Positions 44,350-53,832 of a stretch of DNA of 64,000 bases are shown piece by piece. Origin of the DNA: Desulfofalx alkaliphila DSM 12257. Lineage in GTDB: Bacteria; Bacillota; Desulfotomaculia; Desulfotomaculales; Desulfohalotomaculaceae. Position 1 is the first letter of the stretch; the number at the start of each line of letters is the position of its first letter. The notes beneath the pieces were generated by a model that saw only the letters and a program-made list of their open reading frames with translations, did no database searches and was not told the origin of the DNA. The translations under genes and the position numbers were made by a program. Where the stretch lies: NCBI RefSeq assembly GCF_000711975.1, contig NZ_JONT01000010.1, forward strand, positions 33,256 through 97,255, written 5' to 3'.

Positions 44350-46983
44350 TTGACCGGTAACGAAATTAGGGAGAAATACTTAAAGTTTTTTGAAGAGCGC
44401 GGGCATCAAATACTGCCCAGTGCGTCGCTAATTCCCCACAACGACCCAAGTATACTATGGACTGCAGCGGGCATGGTGCCTTTTAAGCCATATTTTACGG
44501 GAAAAGCCACCCCCGAGAATCTGCGGGTTACCACTTGCCAAAAATGTTTGCGCACTCCGGACATTGAAGAGGTGGGAAAAACAGCGCGACATCACACCTT
44601 TTTTGAAATGCTGGGAAACTTTTCCTTTGGAGATTATTTTAAGGAAAAGGCCATTCCCTGGGCGTGGGAGTTTGTAACATCGGTGCTGGCTTTGCCAAAG
44701 GAGAAACTTTGGGTAACAATTTACATGGATGATGACGAAGCCTTTGATATTTGGCATAAAGAGGTTGGGGTGCCCAAGGATAGAATTGTACGCATGGGCA
44801 AGGACACAAATTATTGGGAAATCGGTGTCGGTCCCTGCGGCCCATGTTCAGAAATCTATATTGATTTGGGTGAAGAGAGGGGCTGCGGCAGTAAGGATTG
44901 TGCCGTTGGCTGCGACTGTGATCGCTATCTGGAGATTTGGAACCTGGTGTTTATTCAGTTTTACCGTGATGAAGAGGGGAACTATTCACCCCTGGAAAAC
45001 AAGGGTATTGATACGGGCATGGGTTTGGAACGGGTGGCATCGGTGATGCAAAAGGTTAAAACTAACTTTGATACCGATCTGCTGCGCGAAATTATGGACT
45101 ATGCCGGGTCCCTGTTAAAGGTTAAATATGGTGAAGATGACGAAAAGGATTTAGCCTTAAAGGTAATAACCGACCATACCAGGGCCATTACCTTTGCCAT
45201 TGGCGACGGGGCTTTGCCGTCCAATGAAGGCCGAGGCTATGTAATCCGTAGATTGCTGCGCCGGGCAGTACGTTTTGGGCGTGTTTTGAGTATGCAGGAT
45301 ACCTTTCTGCATAAGGTTTCGGCGGCGGTAATCAAACAAATGGCTTCGGCATATCCGGATTTAGAAGCCAAGCAAGAGCATATACTACAGGTTATACGAA
45401 CGGAAGAAGAGCGCTTTTTAGAGACTCTGGCCCAGGGAACAGAGATTATAGCTAAGCTGACTGCCGAGGCCAAGGCCGCAGGCAATACTGTAATAGCCGG
45501 TGCAGATGCCTTTAAATTATATGACACCTACGGGTTTCCCTTGGAGCTAACCAAGGAAATTGCCGAGGAAAACGGCTTATCTGTTGATGAAGAGGGATTT
45601 ACCAAGGCCTTAGAAAAGCAAAGACAGCGGGCACGCAGTGCCAGGCAGGAAACCGAGTATTTATCCGAGCGCGGTGTAATGTATAAGGCACTGCGGGAAG
45701 AATTGGGTGTAACGAGATTTACCGGATACAGCTTGCTGGAGGGCAAAGCCAATATTATGGCCATCCTAAAGGATGGGCTGCAGGAGTTATCGGCTGAAGC
45801 AGGGGAAGAAATAGAGCTTATTTTGGATGTTACTCCTTTTTATGCCGAGTCCGGAGGCCAGGTGTCAGACCACGGGCATATTGTTGGAGAAGACTTTAAG
45901 GTGGAGATATATGCGGTAAGTAAGCCGCTGGATGATTTTATAGTACACCACGGAAAGGTGATTGCCGGTAAAGTAAGACGCCACCAAACCGTTGATGTGG
46001 AGGTTGAGGGGAGTCGCCGGCAAGATGTGGCCAGAAATCACTCTGCCACACACCTGGTGCACAAAGTTCTGCAGGAAGTGCTGGGAGATCATGTTAACCA
46101 GGCAGGGTCCCTGGTGGAACCGGACCGTTTGCGTTTTGACTTTACTCATTTTGCCGCCCCTAGCCCCGAAGAGCTTAAACGTATTGAAGAATTGGTTAAT
46201 AATATGATATTAGCAAACTTACCGGTGGAGGCCTTTGAGACCACCCTATCAAAGGCCAAGTCCATGGGAGCGGCAGCCCTGTTTGGTGAAAAATACGGCA
46301 GTAATGTCAGAGTGGTTAAGATGGGTGATTTTAGCTTGGAGTTATGTGGAGGTACCCACGTTAACTCAACCGCCGAAATAGGCTTATTTAAGTTGGTCAG
46401 TGAAAGCAGTATTGGTGCCGGAACCCGCCGCATTGAGGCAGTAACCGGGCGGGGTGTCTTGCAATACCTGGAGGCAAAGGAAGAACAGATTTCCCAAATT
46501 GCCAAGGCAGTTAAGGCTACCCCGTCAGAAGTTGTTAAGCGGGTAAAAGGTTTACAGCAGAGTGTAAAAGACCTGGAAAGTGAACTTGAATCCTTAAGAA
46601 GTCAATTATCAAGGCAAGAAGTGGCCAGCATTTTAGGCCAGGCAAGGGAAATTAAAGGAATAAAGGTGCTGGCGGCAGTTGTCAGTGCCAAAGATATGGA
46701 TGGCCTGCGCAGTATGGCCGACCTGTTAAGGGATAAACTGGTGAGCGGCATTGTGGTTTTAGGGGCAGATAATGCAGGAAAGGTAAGCCTGGTTGCTGCG
46801 GCCACCAAGGATATTGTAAAGCAAGGTGTTCATGCAGGAAAGGTAATTAAAGAAGTGGCCCAGGTGGTGGGTGGAGGCGGAGGCGGCCGCCCGGATATGG
46901 CCCAGGCCGGAGGAAAGGATGCATCTAAATTACAAGAGGCCATGGATAAGGCCTATGCTGTTATCGAGGGTCAGCTGCAGTAA
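44350..46983 (+). CDS. alaS: Alanyl-tRNA synthetase
   Basis: An 877-residue class II synthetase with aminoacylation, editing and C-terminal dimerisation domains. The N-terminus EIREKYLKFFEERGHQILPSASLIP is typical. GRGYVIRRLLRRAVRFG closes the catalytic domain. The editing-site zinc motif has RNHSATHLVHKVL and later CGGTHVNSTAEIG. The C-terminal glycine-rich segment VVGGGGGGRPDMAQAGGKD is intact. TTG 44350 follows TGGAGGAAA. It has its own promoter and a terminator on each side. ireB and ruvX follow, as in Bacillus. Confidence 0.96.
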   Translation: MTGNEIREKYLKFFEERGHQILPSASLIPHNDPSILWTAAGMVPFKPYFTGKATPENLRVTTCQKCLRTPDIEEVGKTARHHTFFEMLGNFSFGDYFKEKAIPWAWEFVTSVLALPKEKLWVTIYMDDDEAFDIWHKEVGVPKDRIVRMGKDTNYWEIGVGPCGPCSEIYIDLGEERGCGSKDCAVGCDCDRYLEIWNLVFIQFYRDEEGNYSPLENKGIDTGMGLERVASVMQKVKTNFDTDLLREIMDYAGSLLKVKYGEDDEKDLALKVITDHTRAITFAIGDGALPSNEGRGYVIRRLLRRAVRFGRVLSMQDTFLHKVSAAVIKQMASAYPDLEAKQEHILQVIRTEEERFLETLAQGTEIIAKLTAEAKAAGNTVIAGADAFKLYDTYGFPLELTKEIAEENGLSVDEEGFTKALEKQRQRARSARQETEYLSERGVMYKALREELGVTRFTGYSLLEGKANIMAILKDGLQELSAEAGEEIELILDVTPFYAESGGQVSDHGHIVGEDFKVEIYAVSKPLDDFIVHHGKVIAGKVRRHQTVDVEVEGSRRQDVARNHSATHLVHKVLQEVLGDHVNQAGSLVEPDRLRFDFTHFAAPSPEELKRIEELVNNMILANLPVEAFETTLSKAKSMGAAALFGEKYGSNVRVVKMGDFSLELCGGTHVNSTAEIGLFKLVSESSIGAGTRRIEAVTGRGVLQYLEAKEEQISQIAKAVKATPSEVVKRVKGLQQSVKDLESELESLRSQLSRQEVASILGQAREIKGIKVLAAVVSAKDMDGLRSMADLLRDKLVSGIVVLGADNAGKVSLVAAATKDIVKQGVHAGKVIKEVAQVVGGGGGGRPDMAQAGGKDASKLQEAMDKAYAVIEGQLQ

Positions 46984-46995
46984 CTGATGAATGCT

Positions 46996-47025
46996 AAAAG
47001 CCGACCCCAAAGAGGTCGGCTTTTA
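46996..47025 (+). terminator. Rho-independent terminator after alaS
   Basis: Stem AAAAGCCGACC / GGTCGGCTTTT around CCAAAGA. The convergent YjcZ-like gene ends just beyond. Confidence 0.88.
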
Positions 47026-47029
47026 GCTG

Positions 47030-47143
47030 TTACTGATTTTCAGAATATGGACCGTAACCATAACCGGGACCACTGAAAAGTAATAAAATGAGGATTAAGA
47101 AGATAATGAAACTTTGCTGGCCATAACCACCGTAGTAACCCAT
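47030..47143 (-). CDS. YjcZ-like sporulation peptide
   Basis: A 37-residue peptide, MGYYGGYGQQSFIIFLILILL followed by a Gly/Tyr-rich end. This matches the YjcZ/sporulation-related peptide pattern of a Gly/Tyr-rich start and one hydrophobic stretch. ATG 47143 lies after AAAAGGAGG with good spacing. It is on the opposite strand to its neighbours. Many Firmicutes carry several such peptides expressed in late sporulation. Confidence 0.8.
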   Translation of the reverse strand: MGYYGGYGQQSFIIFLILILLLFSGPGYGYGPYSENQ

Positions 47144-47297
47144 ATTGCGACCTCCTTTTAACAATCTTGTTACATCAATATAATATGGGTAGAGCGTGCC
47201 ATGGGTTACAATAATATTTTTCCAAGTAAAGGAGATTTGCTGTTTCCAGCGAATACTTGTTGTTAAATGGGCAATATTACAAGTGGGAGGTTTTGCC

Positions 47298-47561
47298 ATG
47301 ACTAGGGATTTTTCGCAAGATACTGTTATGTTTAAGGTGCAAGCTGAGGAAGAGAACAAGGCCAGGGATATATTGATGACAGTTTATGCTGCATTGGAAG
47401 AGAAGGGCTACAACCCCATCAATCAGCTTGTAGGGTACCTGTTATCCGGCGACCCGGCTTATATTACCAGTCACGGCAATGCCCGCAGTTTAATAAGGCG
47501 CATGGAAAGAGATGAACTGCTCGAGGAATTGGTAAGGCATTATTTGGAAAAGAATAAGTAA
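47298..47561 (+). CDS. ireB: IreB-family regulatory phosphoprotein (DUF965)
   Basis: An 87-residue protein of the IreB/YrzL family, a small helical regulator phosphorylated on Thr by PASTA kinases in enterococci. [15 protein letters not shown] and [23 protein letters not shown] are the family signatures. ATG 47298 follows GGGAGG; the longer frame has no site. It is placed between alaS and ruvX, the standard Firmicute order, interrupted here by an aldo/keto reductase gene. Confidence 0.93.
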   Translation: MTRDFSQDTVMFKVQAEEENKARDILMTVYAALEEKGYNPINQLVGYLLSGDPAYITSHGNARSLIRRMERDELLEELVRHYLEKNK

Positions 47562-47588
47562 AGTGTTACAGTTGAGGAAGTAATGGTT

Positions 47589-48536
47589 ATGCAATATAGA
47601 CTGTTGGGAAATACTCAAATTAAGGTTTCCAGGTTGTGCTTTGGTGCATTGACAATTGGTCCACTGCAAGCAAACTTGACCCTGCAACAGGGAGCTGCTG
47701 TACTGCGCAGAGCCCTGGAATGCGGGGTAAATTTTATTGATACTGCGGAGTATTACCAGACCTACCCATATATTAAAGAGGCAATAAAAGGATGGGACTC
47801 TGAGGTTTACATAGCCACCAAGAGTTACGCCTATACCGCTGAAGGTATGAAAGAAAGTCTGGAAACAGCATTAAGAGAATTAAACAGAGACTGGGTTGAC
47901 ATCTTTTTACTTCATGAACAGGAATCAAGATTGACAATAGAAGGCCATTATGAGGCCCTTGAATATCTTCTTAAGGCAAAGGAAGCCGGTAAGGTAAGGG
48001 CGGTGGGCATATCTACCCATTGTGTGGACGGCGTGCTTGCGGCAGCAAGCTTCAATGAGATTGATGTGATACATCCCTTAATTAACATTGAAGGTGTAGG
48101 TATTCAAGACGGCACTGTTAATGATATGTTAGATGCCATTAAAGTTGCCTACAATGCCAATAAAGGTCTTTATGGCATGAAGGCCTTGGGCGGTGGAAAT
48201 CTGCTGGCCCGATATGATGAGGCGGTAGATTATGTACTAGCCCTGAATGAACTGGCGTCGGTGGCAATGGGTATGCAGACCCTTGACGAGGTTGATTATA
48301 ATGTAAAAAAGTTTAACAATGAAAAAATACCTTTAGAGCTGCAGTTGCGGGTAAAGAGGCAACCAAGAAAACTGCATATCGACCGGTGGTGCCAAGGTTG
48401 TGGTGCCTGTGTGGAGAGGTGCCAGGCAGGGGCCTTAAGTTTAGTTGACAATAAAGCTGTGGTTAATAAGGATCTTTGCAGGTTGTGCGGGTACTGTGGT
48501 GCGGTGTGCCCGGAGTTTTGTATCAAGGTAATATAG
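47589..48536 (+). CDS. Aldo/keto reductase with C-terminal 2[4Fe-4S] ferredoxin domain
   Basis: A 315-residue protein. The N-terminal AKR barrel has the start MQYRLLGNTQIKVSRLCFG, the catalytic Asp/Tyr segment FIDTAEYYQTYPYIKEA and the VDIFLLHEQE strand. The C-terminal 55 residues hold two ferredoxin motifs, CQGCGACVERC and CRLCGYCGAVC, so electrons likely pass to or from clusters rather than only NAD(P)H. ATG 47589 is eight bases after GAGGAAG; ATG 47583 is too close. It is inserted into the ireB-ruvX pair and co-oriented with them. The substrate is unknown. Confidence 0.92.
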   Translation: MQYRLLGNTQIKVSRLCFGALTIGPLQANLTLQQGAAVLRRALECGVNFIDTAEYYQTYPYIKEAIKGWDSEVYIATKSYAYTAEGMKESLETALRELNRDWVDIFLLHEQESRLTIEGHYEALEYLLKAKEAGKVRAVGISTHCVDGVLAAASFNEIDVIHPLINIEGVGIQDGTVNDMLDAIKVAYNANKGLYGMKALGGGNLLARYDEAVDYVLALNELASVAMGMQTLDEVDYNVKKFNNEKIPLELQLRVKRQPRKLHIDRWCQGCGACVERCQAGALSLVDNKAVVNKDLCRLCGYCGAVCPEFCIKVI

Positions 48537-48545
48537 GGGGTTTAT

Positions 48546-48962
48546 ATGAGAATAATGGGCCTGGATGTTGGCGATAAGACAATAGGGGTGGCCATCAGTG
48601 ATTTAATGGGGTGGACGGCACAAGGTATTGAAGTAATTCGACGTACCAATGAAGAAGCTGATATTAATCGGCTTGCTGAGCTGGTAGATGAATACCAGGT
48701 TGAAAAGATTGTTGTCGGCTTACCGAAAAACATGAACGGCACCCTGGGGCCCCAAGGAGAAAAGGTGCAAATTTTTTCAACCCTAATCAAAAACAAATTG
48801 AGTTTACCATTGGAGTTTTGGGATGAGAGGCTAACCACTGTGGCAGCAGAAAAGCTGCTTATCGGTGCAGATGTCAGCAGAAAAAAAAGAAAAAAAGTGG
48901 TGGATAAAATGGCGGCGGCACTCATACTCCAAGGCTACCTGGATCGTCAATCTAATATGTAA
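48546..48962 (+). CDS. ruvX: Holliday junction resolvase-like RuvX (YqgF)
   Basis: A 138-residue RNase H-fold nuclease, essential in many bacteria and involved in rRNA maturation and possibly Holliday junctions. [19 protein letters not shown] is the conserved start with the active-site Asp, then [15 protein letters not shown] and [15 protein letters not shown] with the second acidic residues. ATG 48546 follows GGGGG. It is ten bases after the reductase stop, in the usual alaS-ireB-ruvX-DUF1292 order. Confidence 0.94.
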   Translation: MRIMGLDVGDKTIGVAISDLMGWTAQGIEVIRRTNEEADINRLAELVDEYQVEKIVVGLPKNMNGTLGPQGEKVQIFSTLIKNKLSLPLEFWDERLTTVAAEKLLIGADVSRKKRKKVVDKMAAALILQGYLDRQSNM

Positions 48963-49055
48963 ATAAATAAGGCTCAATAATAAGGGTTAAAGATATTGAC
49001 TTTTGGTTATAATTGGTATAGTATTCTTTTGATTATTTATATAAGAGGTGATAAT

Positions 49056-49322
49056 TTGCCAGAGCACGATGAAGTGATCACACTAGTGGATGAAGAAGGA
49101 CAAGAACACGACTTTACAGTGGTGGATATTCTTGAGATTAACGGTTCTGAATATGCTATTTTGCTACCTGCAAAGGAAGAAACTGACGAAGCGGTAATTT
49201 TAAAATTTGCCAAGGACGAAGATGATAACGACATTTTAATTGACCTTGAAGATGATGAAGAATGGGAAATGGTAGCTGATGCATGGGAGCAATTGGTGAC
49301 TGAAGAAGGGGAAGATGCTTAG
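49056..49322 (+). CDS. DUF1292 protein (YrzB-like)
   Basis: An 88-residue very acidic protein of the DUF1292 family. The start PEHDEVITLVDEEGQEHDFTVVDILEI and the middle EYAILLPAKEE match the family. TTG 49056 follows AAGAGGTG; the open frame from 48996 is longer than needed. A TTGACT box at 48996 with a short 15-base spacer to TATAGT may be its promoter. It is the usual fourth member of the alaS cluster. Biochemical function is unknown. Confidence 0.9.
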   Translation: MPEHDEVITLVDEEGQEHDFTVVDILEINGSEYAILLPAKEETDEAVILKFAKDEDDNDILIDLEDDEEWEMVADAWEQLVTEEGEDA

Positions 49323-49325
49323 CTT

Positions 49326-49358
49326 AAAGGGCGCTTAATGCGCCCTTTAATGTTTCTT
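49326..49358 (+). terminator. Rho-independent terminator after the DUF1292 gene
   Basis: Stem AAAGGGCGC / GCGCCCTTT around TTAAT, followed by AATGTTTCTT. Confidence 0.8.
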
Positions 49359-49438
49359 GGAGAAAATTAATAACAGTCATAATACTGCCGGACAAAATTA
49401 TAATTTAAGTATAGTGTCTTCGGCCGGAGGGGTCTGAG

Positions 49439-50833
49439 GTGAGAAGTAAATGTATCACTGTTGGCATAGTGACTGTTATATTGGTGCTGCTGCTTGCAGT
49501 TGCTTATGCAGGCAAATGGTACCTGGCATTTTCATCCCATGACATAATGCCCGGCATAAAGGTCAGAGACCTAAATATCGGTGGCATGGGTAAAGAGGAA
49601 GCGGGTAAAAGGTTGCTTCTTTTAGAAAAACAAATGAAAGAAATACCGGTAACCTTAACCTACGGGGAAGAGCGGTGGCAAATTCAGCTCCACCAGGTGG
49701 GTTTTGAAATTGATAAAGAGGCAACCCTAGGTAAGGCAATGCAGTTAGGTAAGAAGGGCAATGTTGTTGAACGGTTAAAAACAAAAAGGAAAATATCTGT
49801 CGAAGGTTATAATCTTTACCCGGTGGTTCAGGTGGACGGTGAAAAGTTAGCAGCAGTTATAGACCTGTACGCACCCCATTTAAATGTTGAGCCGCAGGAT
49901 GCTGCCTTTCTTATTGATGATAATGACCGGGTGAAAATTACTCCCTCCCGAACCGGGCGAAGGGTGAACATAGAAAAAATTAAAGGGAGCTTGGAAAAAG
50001 AAATTTTGGCTTCTTCGGATATTGTAATGGCCATTCCTGTGGAGGATGTACCCCCGGCCTATAGTACCGAAGATATTGAAAATATGGGCATAGACGGATT
50101 GCTTTCTACTTACACCACCAAGTTTGATGCCAGTCTCATTAACAGGTCTTACAATATTAAGGTGGCAGCAAACGCCCTGGATGGGCTCTTGGTTACTCCC
50201 GGCCAGGAGGTTTCTTTTAACGAGGTGGTGGGCCCCCGCAGTTCAGAGGCGGGATATAAGTCAGCCCAGGTGATTATAAATAATGAATTTGTTGAGGATG
50301 TTGGCGGGGGCGTTTGCCAGGTGTCTTCTACCCTTTATAACGCTGTGTTGTTAGCGGACTTGATAGTATCCCACCGTAAAAATCATAGTATTCCCGTTAC
50401 TTATGTTCCCATAGGAAGAGATGCCACTGTGGTATACGAGTACGTAGATTTTAAGTTTCAAAATAATACCGGCAGGTGTCTGTATATTAAGGCTACCGTT
50501 GGTGAAGGGCAGTTAACCATAAAGATTTTCGGCAATTCCAGGGCCAACCGAGAGGTAATAATTAACAGTTGGATAGAAGAAGTTATCGAACCGGAAATTA
50601 TATATGAAGAAGATGAAAACTTGAAACAGGGACAGCAGGTGGTTAAGCAAGAGGGAGTTAGAGGTTATGTGGCCCATGCTGAGAGAGTGGTAATGATAGA
50701 GGGGGTTGTAATCAAGCGGGAGCAATTGCCTGTAAGTAAATACAGCCCCATAAATAAAATCATTGCCGTGGGAACGGCCAGCCCGGAACCGGTAATTGTT
50801 CCACCAAAGAATAAGAACCAATCATCTAACTAG
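49439..50833 (+). CDS. VanW-family surface protein with peptidoglycan-binding-like domain
   Basis: A 464-residue protein anchored by an N-terminal helix at about residues 8-26. Next come two YoaR-like/putative peptidoglycan-binding regions (VRDLNIGGMGKEEAGKRL and the ATLGKAMQLGKKG segment). The VanW domain is at about 220-390 with FNEVVGPRSSEAGYKSAQVI and VGGGVCQVSSTLYNAVLLA. The family is common in Gram-positive surface proteins and linked to vancomycin-type cell-wall loci, but its activity is unknown. GTG 49439 follows CCGGAGGGG. It stands alone before the lactate regulator, which converges on it. Confidence 0.9.
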   Translation: MRSKCITVGIVTVILVLLLAVAYAGKWYLAFSSHDIMPGIKVRDLNIGGMGKEEAGKRLLLLEKQMKEIPVTLTYGEERWQIQLHQVGFEIDKEATLGKAMQLGKKGNVVERLKTKRKISVEGYNLYPVVQVDGEKLAAVIDLYAPHLNVEPQDAAFLIDDNDRVKITPSRTGRRVNIEKIKGSLEKEILASSDIVMAIPVEDVPPAYSTEDIENMGIDGLLSTYTTKFDASLINRSYNIKVAANALDGLLVTPGQEVSFNEVVGPRSSEAGYKSAQVIINNEFVEDVGGGVCQVSSTLYNAVLLADLIVSHRKNHSIPVTYVPIGRDATVVYEYVDFKFQNNTGRCLYIKATVGEGQLTIKIFGNSRANREVIINSWIEEVIEPEIIYEEDENLKQGQQVVKQEGVRGYVAHAERVVMIEGVVIKREQLPVSKYSPINKIIAVGTASPEPVIVPPKNKNQSSN

Positions 50834-50847
50834 ATTGGTTCTTTTTA
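50814..50847. terminator. Bidirectional terminator between the VanW gene and the GntR regulator
   Basis: Stem AGAACCAATC / GATTGGTTCT around a nine-base loop, followed on the plus strand by TTTTTATT. It overlaps the 3' ends of both convergent genes. Confidence 0.8.
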
Positions 50848-51542
50848 TTAAATACAGCGGACTCTATACCCTGCAGGTGATCGTACATTGCTTTTTGTGC
50901 AGCTTCGGAATCGGAGTTTGCAATGGCCTGATAAATTATCAGGTGTTCTTGTAATAGCTTATGGGGCAGTTTGGGATCACGGTATAACTCAACCCTGGCT
51001 GTGCGCATTACATGCATCATGGTGTCTGCTATGGTGGTCATCAATCGCAAGACCATGGTATTGCTGGCGGCTTTTGCCACAGAATAGTGAAAGGCCAAAT
51101 CGGCTCTGTCGCCTAAATCGCCATTTTCAATATCCTTTGCCATTTGCTCCAGTGCCTTTTTCATGGCCGTTAGATCTCTGCCGCTACGCCGTTTAGCAGC
51201 CAGTCTGGCACACTCGACCTCCAGAATCTTTCTTAATTCCATTAATTCACTGGCGGTTTTTTGGTCGGCTTGAAGCACCAGGGAAAGTGCATCGGCAATG
51301 GAATCTGCGCTGGCTTCCCGTATATATGTGCCTTCACCGGGGCGAATTTCAATAACTTTCATGGCTTCCAGCGCTCGAAAGGCCTCCCGCACTGCCGATC
51401 TGCCCACCTGCATCTTTTCAGCTAACTCGCGTTCAGACATTAACTTGTCCCCTGGCTTTAAACTGCCCTTTGCAATTAAACCCTTTATTTGGTCTATTAT
51501 TTCTTGATAAATCTTTTTGGTGCGAATGGGTTGAAAATCCAT
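50826..51542 (-). CDS. GntR/FadR-type (FCD) transcriptional regulator of the lactate operon
   Basis: A 238-residue regulator. The N-terminal winged helix has the GntR signature KPGDKLMSERELAEKMQVGRSAVREAFRALEAMKVIEIRPGEGTYI (in several parts). The C-terminal FCD domain, about residues 95-220, has metal-site-type His and Asp residues (DLAFHYSVAKAASN and LLQEHLIIYQAI). ATG 51542 follows GAAGGTG. It is the last gene of the lactate cluster, on the same strand. Members such as LldR respond to lactate. It probably controls the operon and itself through inverted repeats upstream. Confidence 0.92.
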   Translation of the reverse strand: MDFQPIRTKKIYQEIIDQIKGLIAKGSLKPGDKLMSERELAEKMQVGRSAVREAFRALEAMKVIEIRPGEGTYIREASADSIADALSLVLQADQKTASELMELRKILEVECARLAAKRRSGRDLTAMKKALEQMAKDIENGDLGDRADLAFHYSVAKAASNTMVLRLMTTIADTMMHVMRTARVELYRDPKLPHKLLQEHLIIYQAIANSDSEAAQKAMYDHLQGIESAVFNKKNQSS

Positions 51543-51586
51543 AGTAACACACCTTCATTCTTTTTTAATGTAGCAAAAGTTAAATA

Positions 51587-51670
51587 TACAAGAAAAGTTA
51601 GTACCCGCTTTAATAATTGAGGCATAACTTTTCTTGTACTTATATTATAATAATTAAATAGTTATGACAA
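51587..51670 (-). promoter_or_regulatory. Promoter and inverted-repeat operator of the GntR gene
   Basis: On the minus strand TTGTCA (51670-51665) and TAATAT (51647-51642) are 17 bases apart. Just downstream is a perfect 14-bp inverted repeat, TACAAGAAAAGTTA and TAACTTTTCTTGTA, at 51587-51600 and 51625-51638 with 24 bases between. It sits over the probable transcript start, consistent with autoregulation. A folded RNA stem is the alternative reading. Confidence 0.7.
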
Positions 51671-51678
51671 TAGAATAT

Positions 51679-53832
51679 TTAGTCATTAAGTCTTTCAGCT
51701 AATAATTCAACGGTATGCTTTGCCCTTTGCTTAGAATTGGCCTTATCCAGGCCGCCGCCAATTTGCATCAAGCAGCCGGGGCAATCCATAGCTACTATTT
51801 CTGCACCGCTGTCTTTAATATTAGCTAATTTTTGCTGCAATATGGGCTGTGAAAGCTCAGGGAAGCGCAGGGTATATGAGCCGCCAAATCCACAACAACG
51901 GTCAGACCAGGCCATTTCCTTGAGATCTAACCCTGCAGCCCTAATTAATTGCCTGGGCTCTTCAAAAATGCCTAGATGACGACGCAGGTGGCAAGAGTCG
52001 TGATAGGTCACAGTGGTGGTATCTTTGGATTTTAATGCCAATGTTTTACCGCCGTCGGTCTGGGTAGCAACAAAGTTTGAGAAGTCCTCAACTTTGTCTG
52101 CAAATTCCCTTGCCCTTTTTGCCCACTGTTTGTCTTCTTGTAAAAGGCTCACATAATCGTGCTTAAGTGCTGCGGTACAGGTGGGACAGGCGGTAACTAT
52201 ATAGTCCACACCGGCTTTTTCGAAGGCTGCAATGTTTTGTTTAGCCAAATTGGCCGCTGCCTCTCTTGCACCCATGTGACTGGCCGGTACTCCGCAGCAT
52301 GCCTGCTCCAATGGGTAAACCAGCTGCATATTCATGTTCTTAAGAATTTTATTTACCGACCTGCCCAGGTTTGGGTAAACAAAATCAATTAAACATCCAC
52401 CAAAGAAGCCCACTTTATACTTAGGGCTGTTGACGGTGCCCAATTCATTTAGCTGCTCACGGAAGGGTTTATCTGCAAGGGCCGGCAAGCTGCGCCCCTC
52501 TGTTAAACCGGCTAAGAACATTGGCAGGTGACGCACCATCTTGTCCTTTACAAAGGGCTTTTGTGCTTTGCTGGCCACCTTCAGCATGCTGTGGAAGAGT
52601 TTTCTATTGGGCAGAAGGCTATTTAATAAAAACTTTTGTCCGGCGGGCAAGCCGTTTTTTGCCACAACCCTGTTGCGCAGTTCCAGTATTAGTTTTGGGA
52701 TATTAACTTTACCGGGGCAAACCTCTTTACAACGTTCGCAGCTGATACATAGGTTCTGCAGTTCGCCGGCGTCTTCAAAATTATTAAAGAAGGCCGTTAA
52801 AACGGTGCCGATGCCGCCGGTATATACGCTGCCAAAAACGTGCCCGCCCAACAGCTGGTAAATGGGGCACACGTTTAGGCATGATGCACAACGGATGCAC
52901 TGCAATGCCTCGTTAAATATTTCATCGTCTTTCATTTTGGTACGACCGTTATCCATTAATACGATGTGCAGTTCTTTTGGTTGTACAGTACCGTCTGGCA
53001 GTGCCGTGGGGGTGGGACCTGTTATCATGGTGACGTAACTGGTTAATTGTTGGGCTGTTGCACTGCGCGGTAGGCATTCCATTATGGGTCCGGCATCTGA
53101 AAACTTTTCCACCAATTTTTCCATTCCTACCAGTGCCACATGAATGGGTGGTAGGGTGGTTGTAAGTCTGGCATTACCTTCGTTGGTTAAAATTATAATG
53201 GTGCCGGTTTCAGCCACCGCAATGTTGGCCCCTGATATTCCCATATCTGCCGATAAGAATTTTTCCCGTAATTCACTCCGGGCTACTTTTACCAGCTTAG
53301 GAATATCATCAGACAGACGTTCATTTACCTCTTTAGAAAATATTTCTGCCACCTCAGCTCTGGTCAGATGGATTGCTGGCATGACCATGTGAGATGGAGA
53401 TTCTCCTGCCAATTGTATAATCCATTCCCCTAAATCCGATTCCGCTGCCGTGATGCCGTTTTCTTCAAGGAAGTGGTTAAGGTAAATTTCTTCCGATGCC
53501 ATTGATTTTGACTTAATAACTTGTTTAACATTGTTGGCCAGTGCTAAATCGCGGATATAGTTTTTGGCGTCATCGGCGGTCTTAGCAATGTATACCTTGG
53601 CACCTCTGGCTTCTGCGTTCTTCTTGAACTGTTGGGCCAGTTCTTCCATTCGTTTAGCTGCAGATCCTTTTTTATCAGCAATTTGACTTCGCAGCGCCTC
53701 AAAATCTTTGCCTTTATAGGCCCTGGCCCTGGCGTCAACATAGGAATCTGCAAAACGGCCCAGTGCACCTTGTAGATTGGGGTTGTCCAGGGCATTTTGG
53801 ATTTTTTTCTTCATATTCCGGCAGCCGCTCAT
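51679..53832 (-). CDS. lldEF: Fused lactate utilization Fe-S oxidoreductase LldEF (LutB-LutA type)
   Basis: A 717-residue fusion. The first half is LutB/LldF-like: a LUD domain (LGEWIIQLAGESPSHMVMPAIHL and VAETGTIIILTNEGN), then two ferredoxin motifs CIRCASCLNVCP and CISCERCKEVCPG at about residues 314 and 365. The second half is LutA/LldE-like, with two CCG domains (QACCGVPASHMG near 517 and RCCGFGGSYTL near 648) that bind clusters as in HdrB. The same fusion is known from Desulfovibrio lactate operons. ATG 53832 follows GGAGGTGA and overlaps the lutC stop by four bases. It likely passes electrons from lactate to a membrane or cytoplasmic acceptor. Confidence 0.94.
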   Translation of the reverse strand: MSGCRNMKKKIQNALDNPNLQGALGRFADSYVDARARAYKGKDFEALRSQIADKKGSAAKRMEELAQQFKKNAEARGAKVYIAKTADDAKNYIRDLALANNVKQVIKSKSMASEEIYLNHFLEENGITAAESDLGEWIIQLAGESPSHMVMPAIHLTRAEVAEIFSKEVNERLSDDIPKLVKVARSELREKFLSADMGISGANIAVAETGTIIILTNEGNARLTTTLPPIHVALVGMEKLVEKFSDAGPIMECLPRSATAQQLTSYVTMITGPTPTALPDGTVQPKELHIVLMDNGRTKMKDDEIFNEALQCIRCASCLNVCPIYQLLGGHVFGSVYTGGIGTVLTAFFNNFEDAGELQNLCISCERCKEVCPGKVNIPKLILELRNRVVAKNGLPAGQKFLLNSLLPNRKLFHSMLKVASKAQKPFVKDKMVRHLPMFLAGLTEGRSLPALADKPFREQLNELGTVNSPKYKVGFFGGCLIDFVYPNLGRSVNKILKNMNMQLVYPLEQACCGVPASHMGAREAAANLAKQNIAAFEKAGVDYIVTACPTCTAALKHDYVSLLQEDKQWAKRAREFADKVEDFSNFVATQTDGGKTLALKSKDTTTVTYHDSCHLRRHLGIFEEPRQLIRAAGLDLKEMAWSDRCCGFGGSYTLRFPELSQPILQQKLANIKDSGAEIVAMDCPGCLMQIGGGLDKANSKQRAKHTVELLAERLND

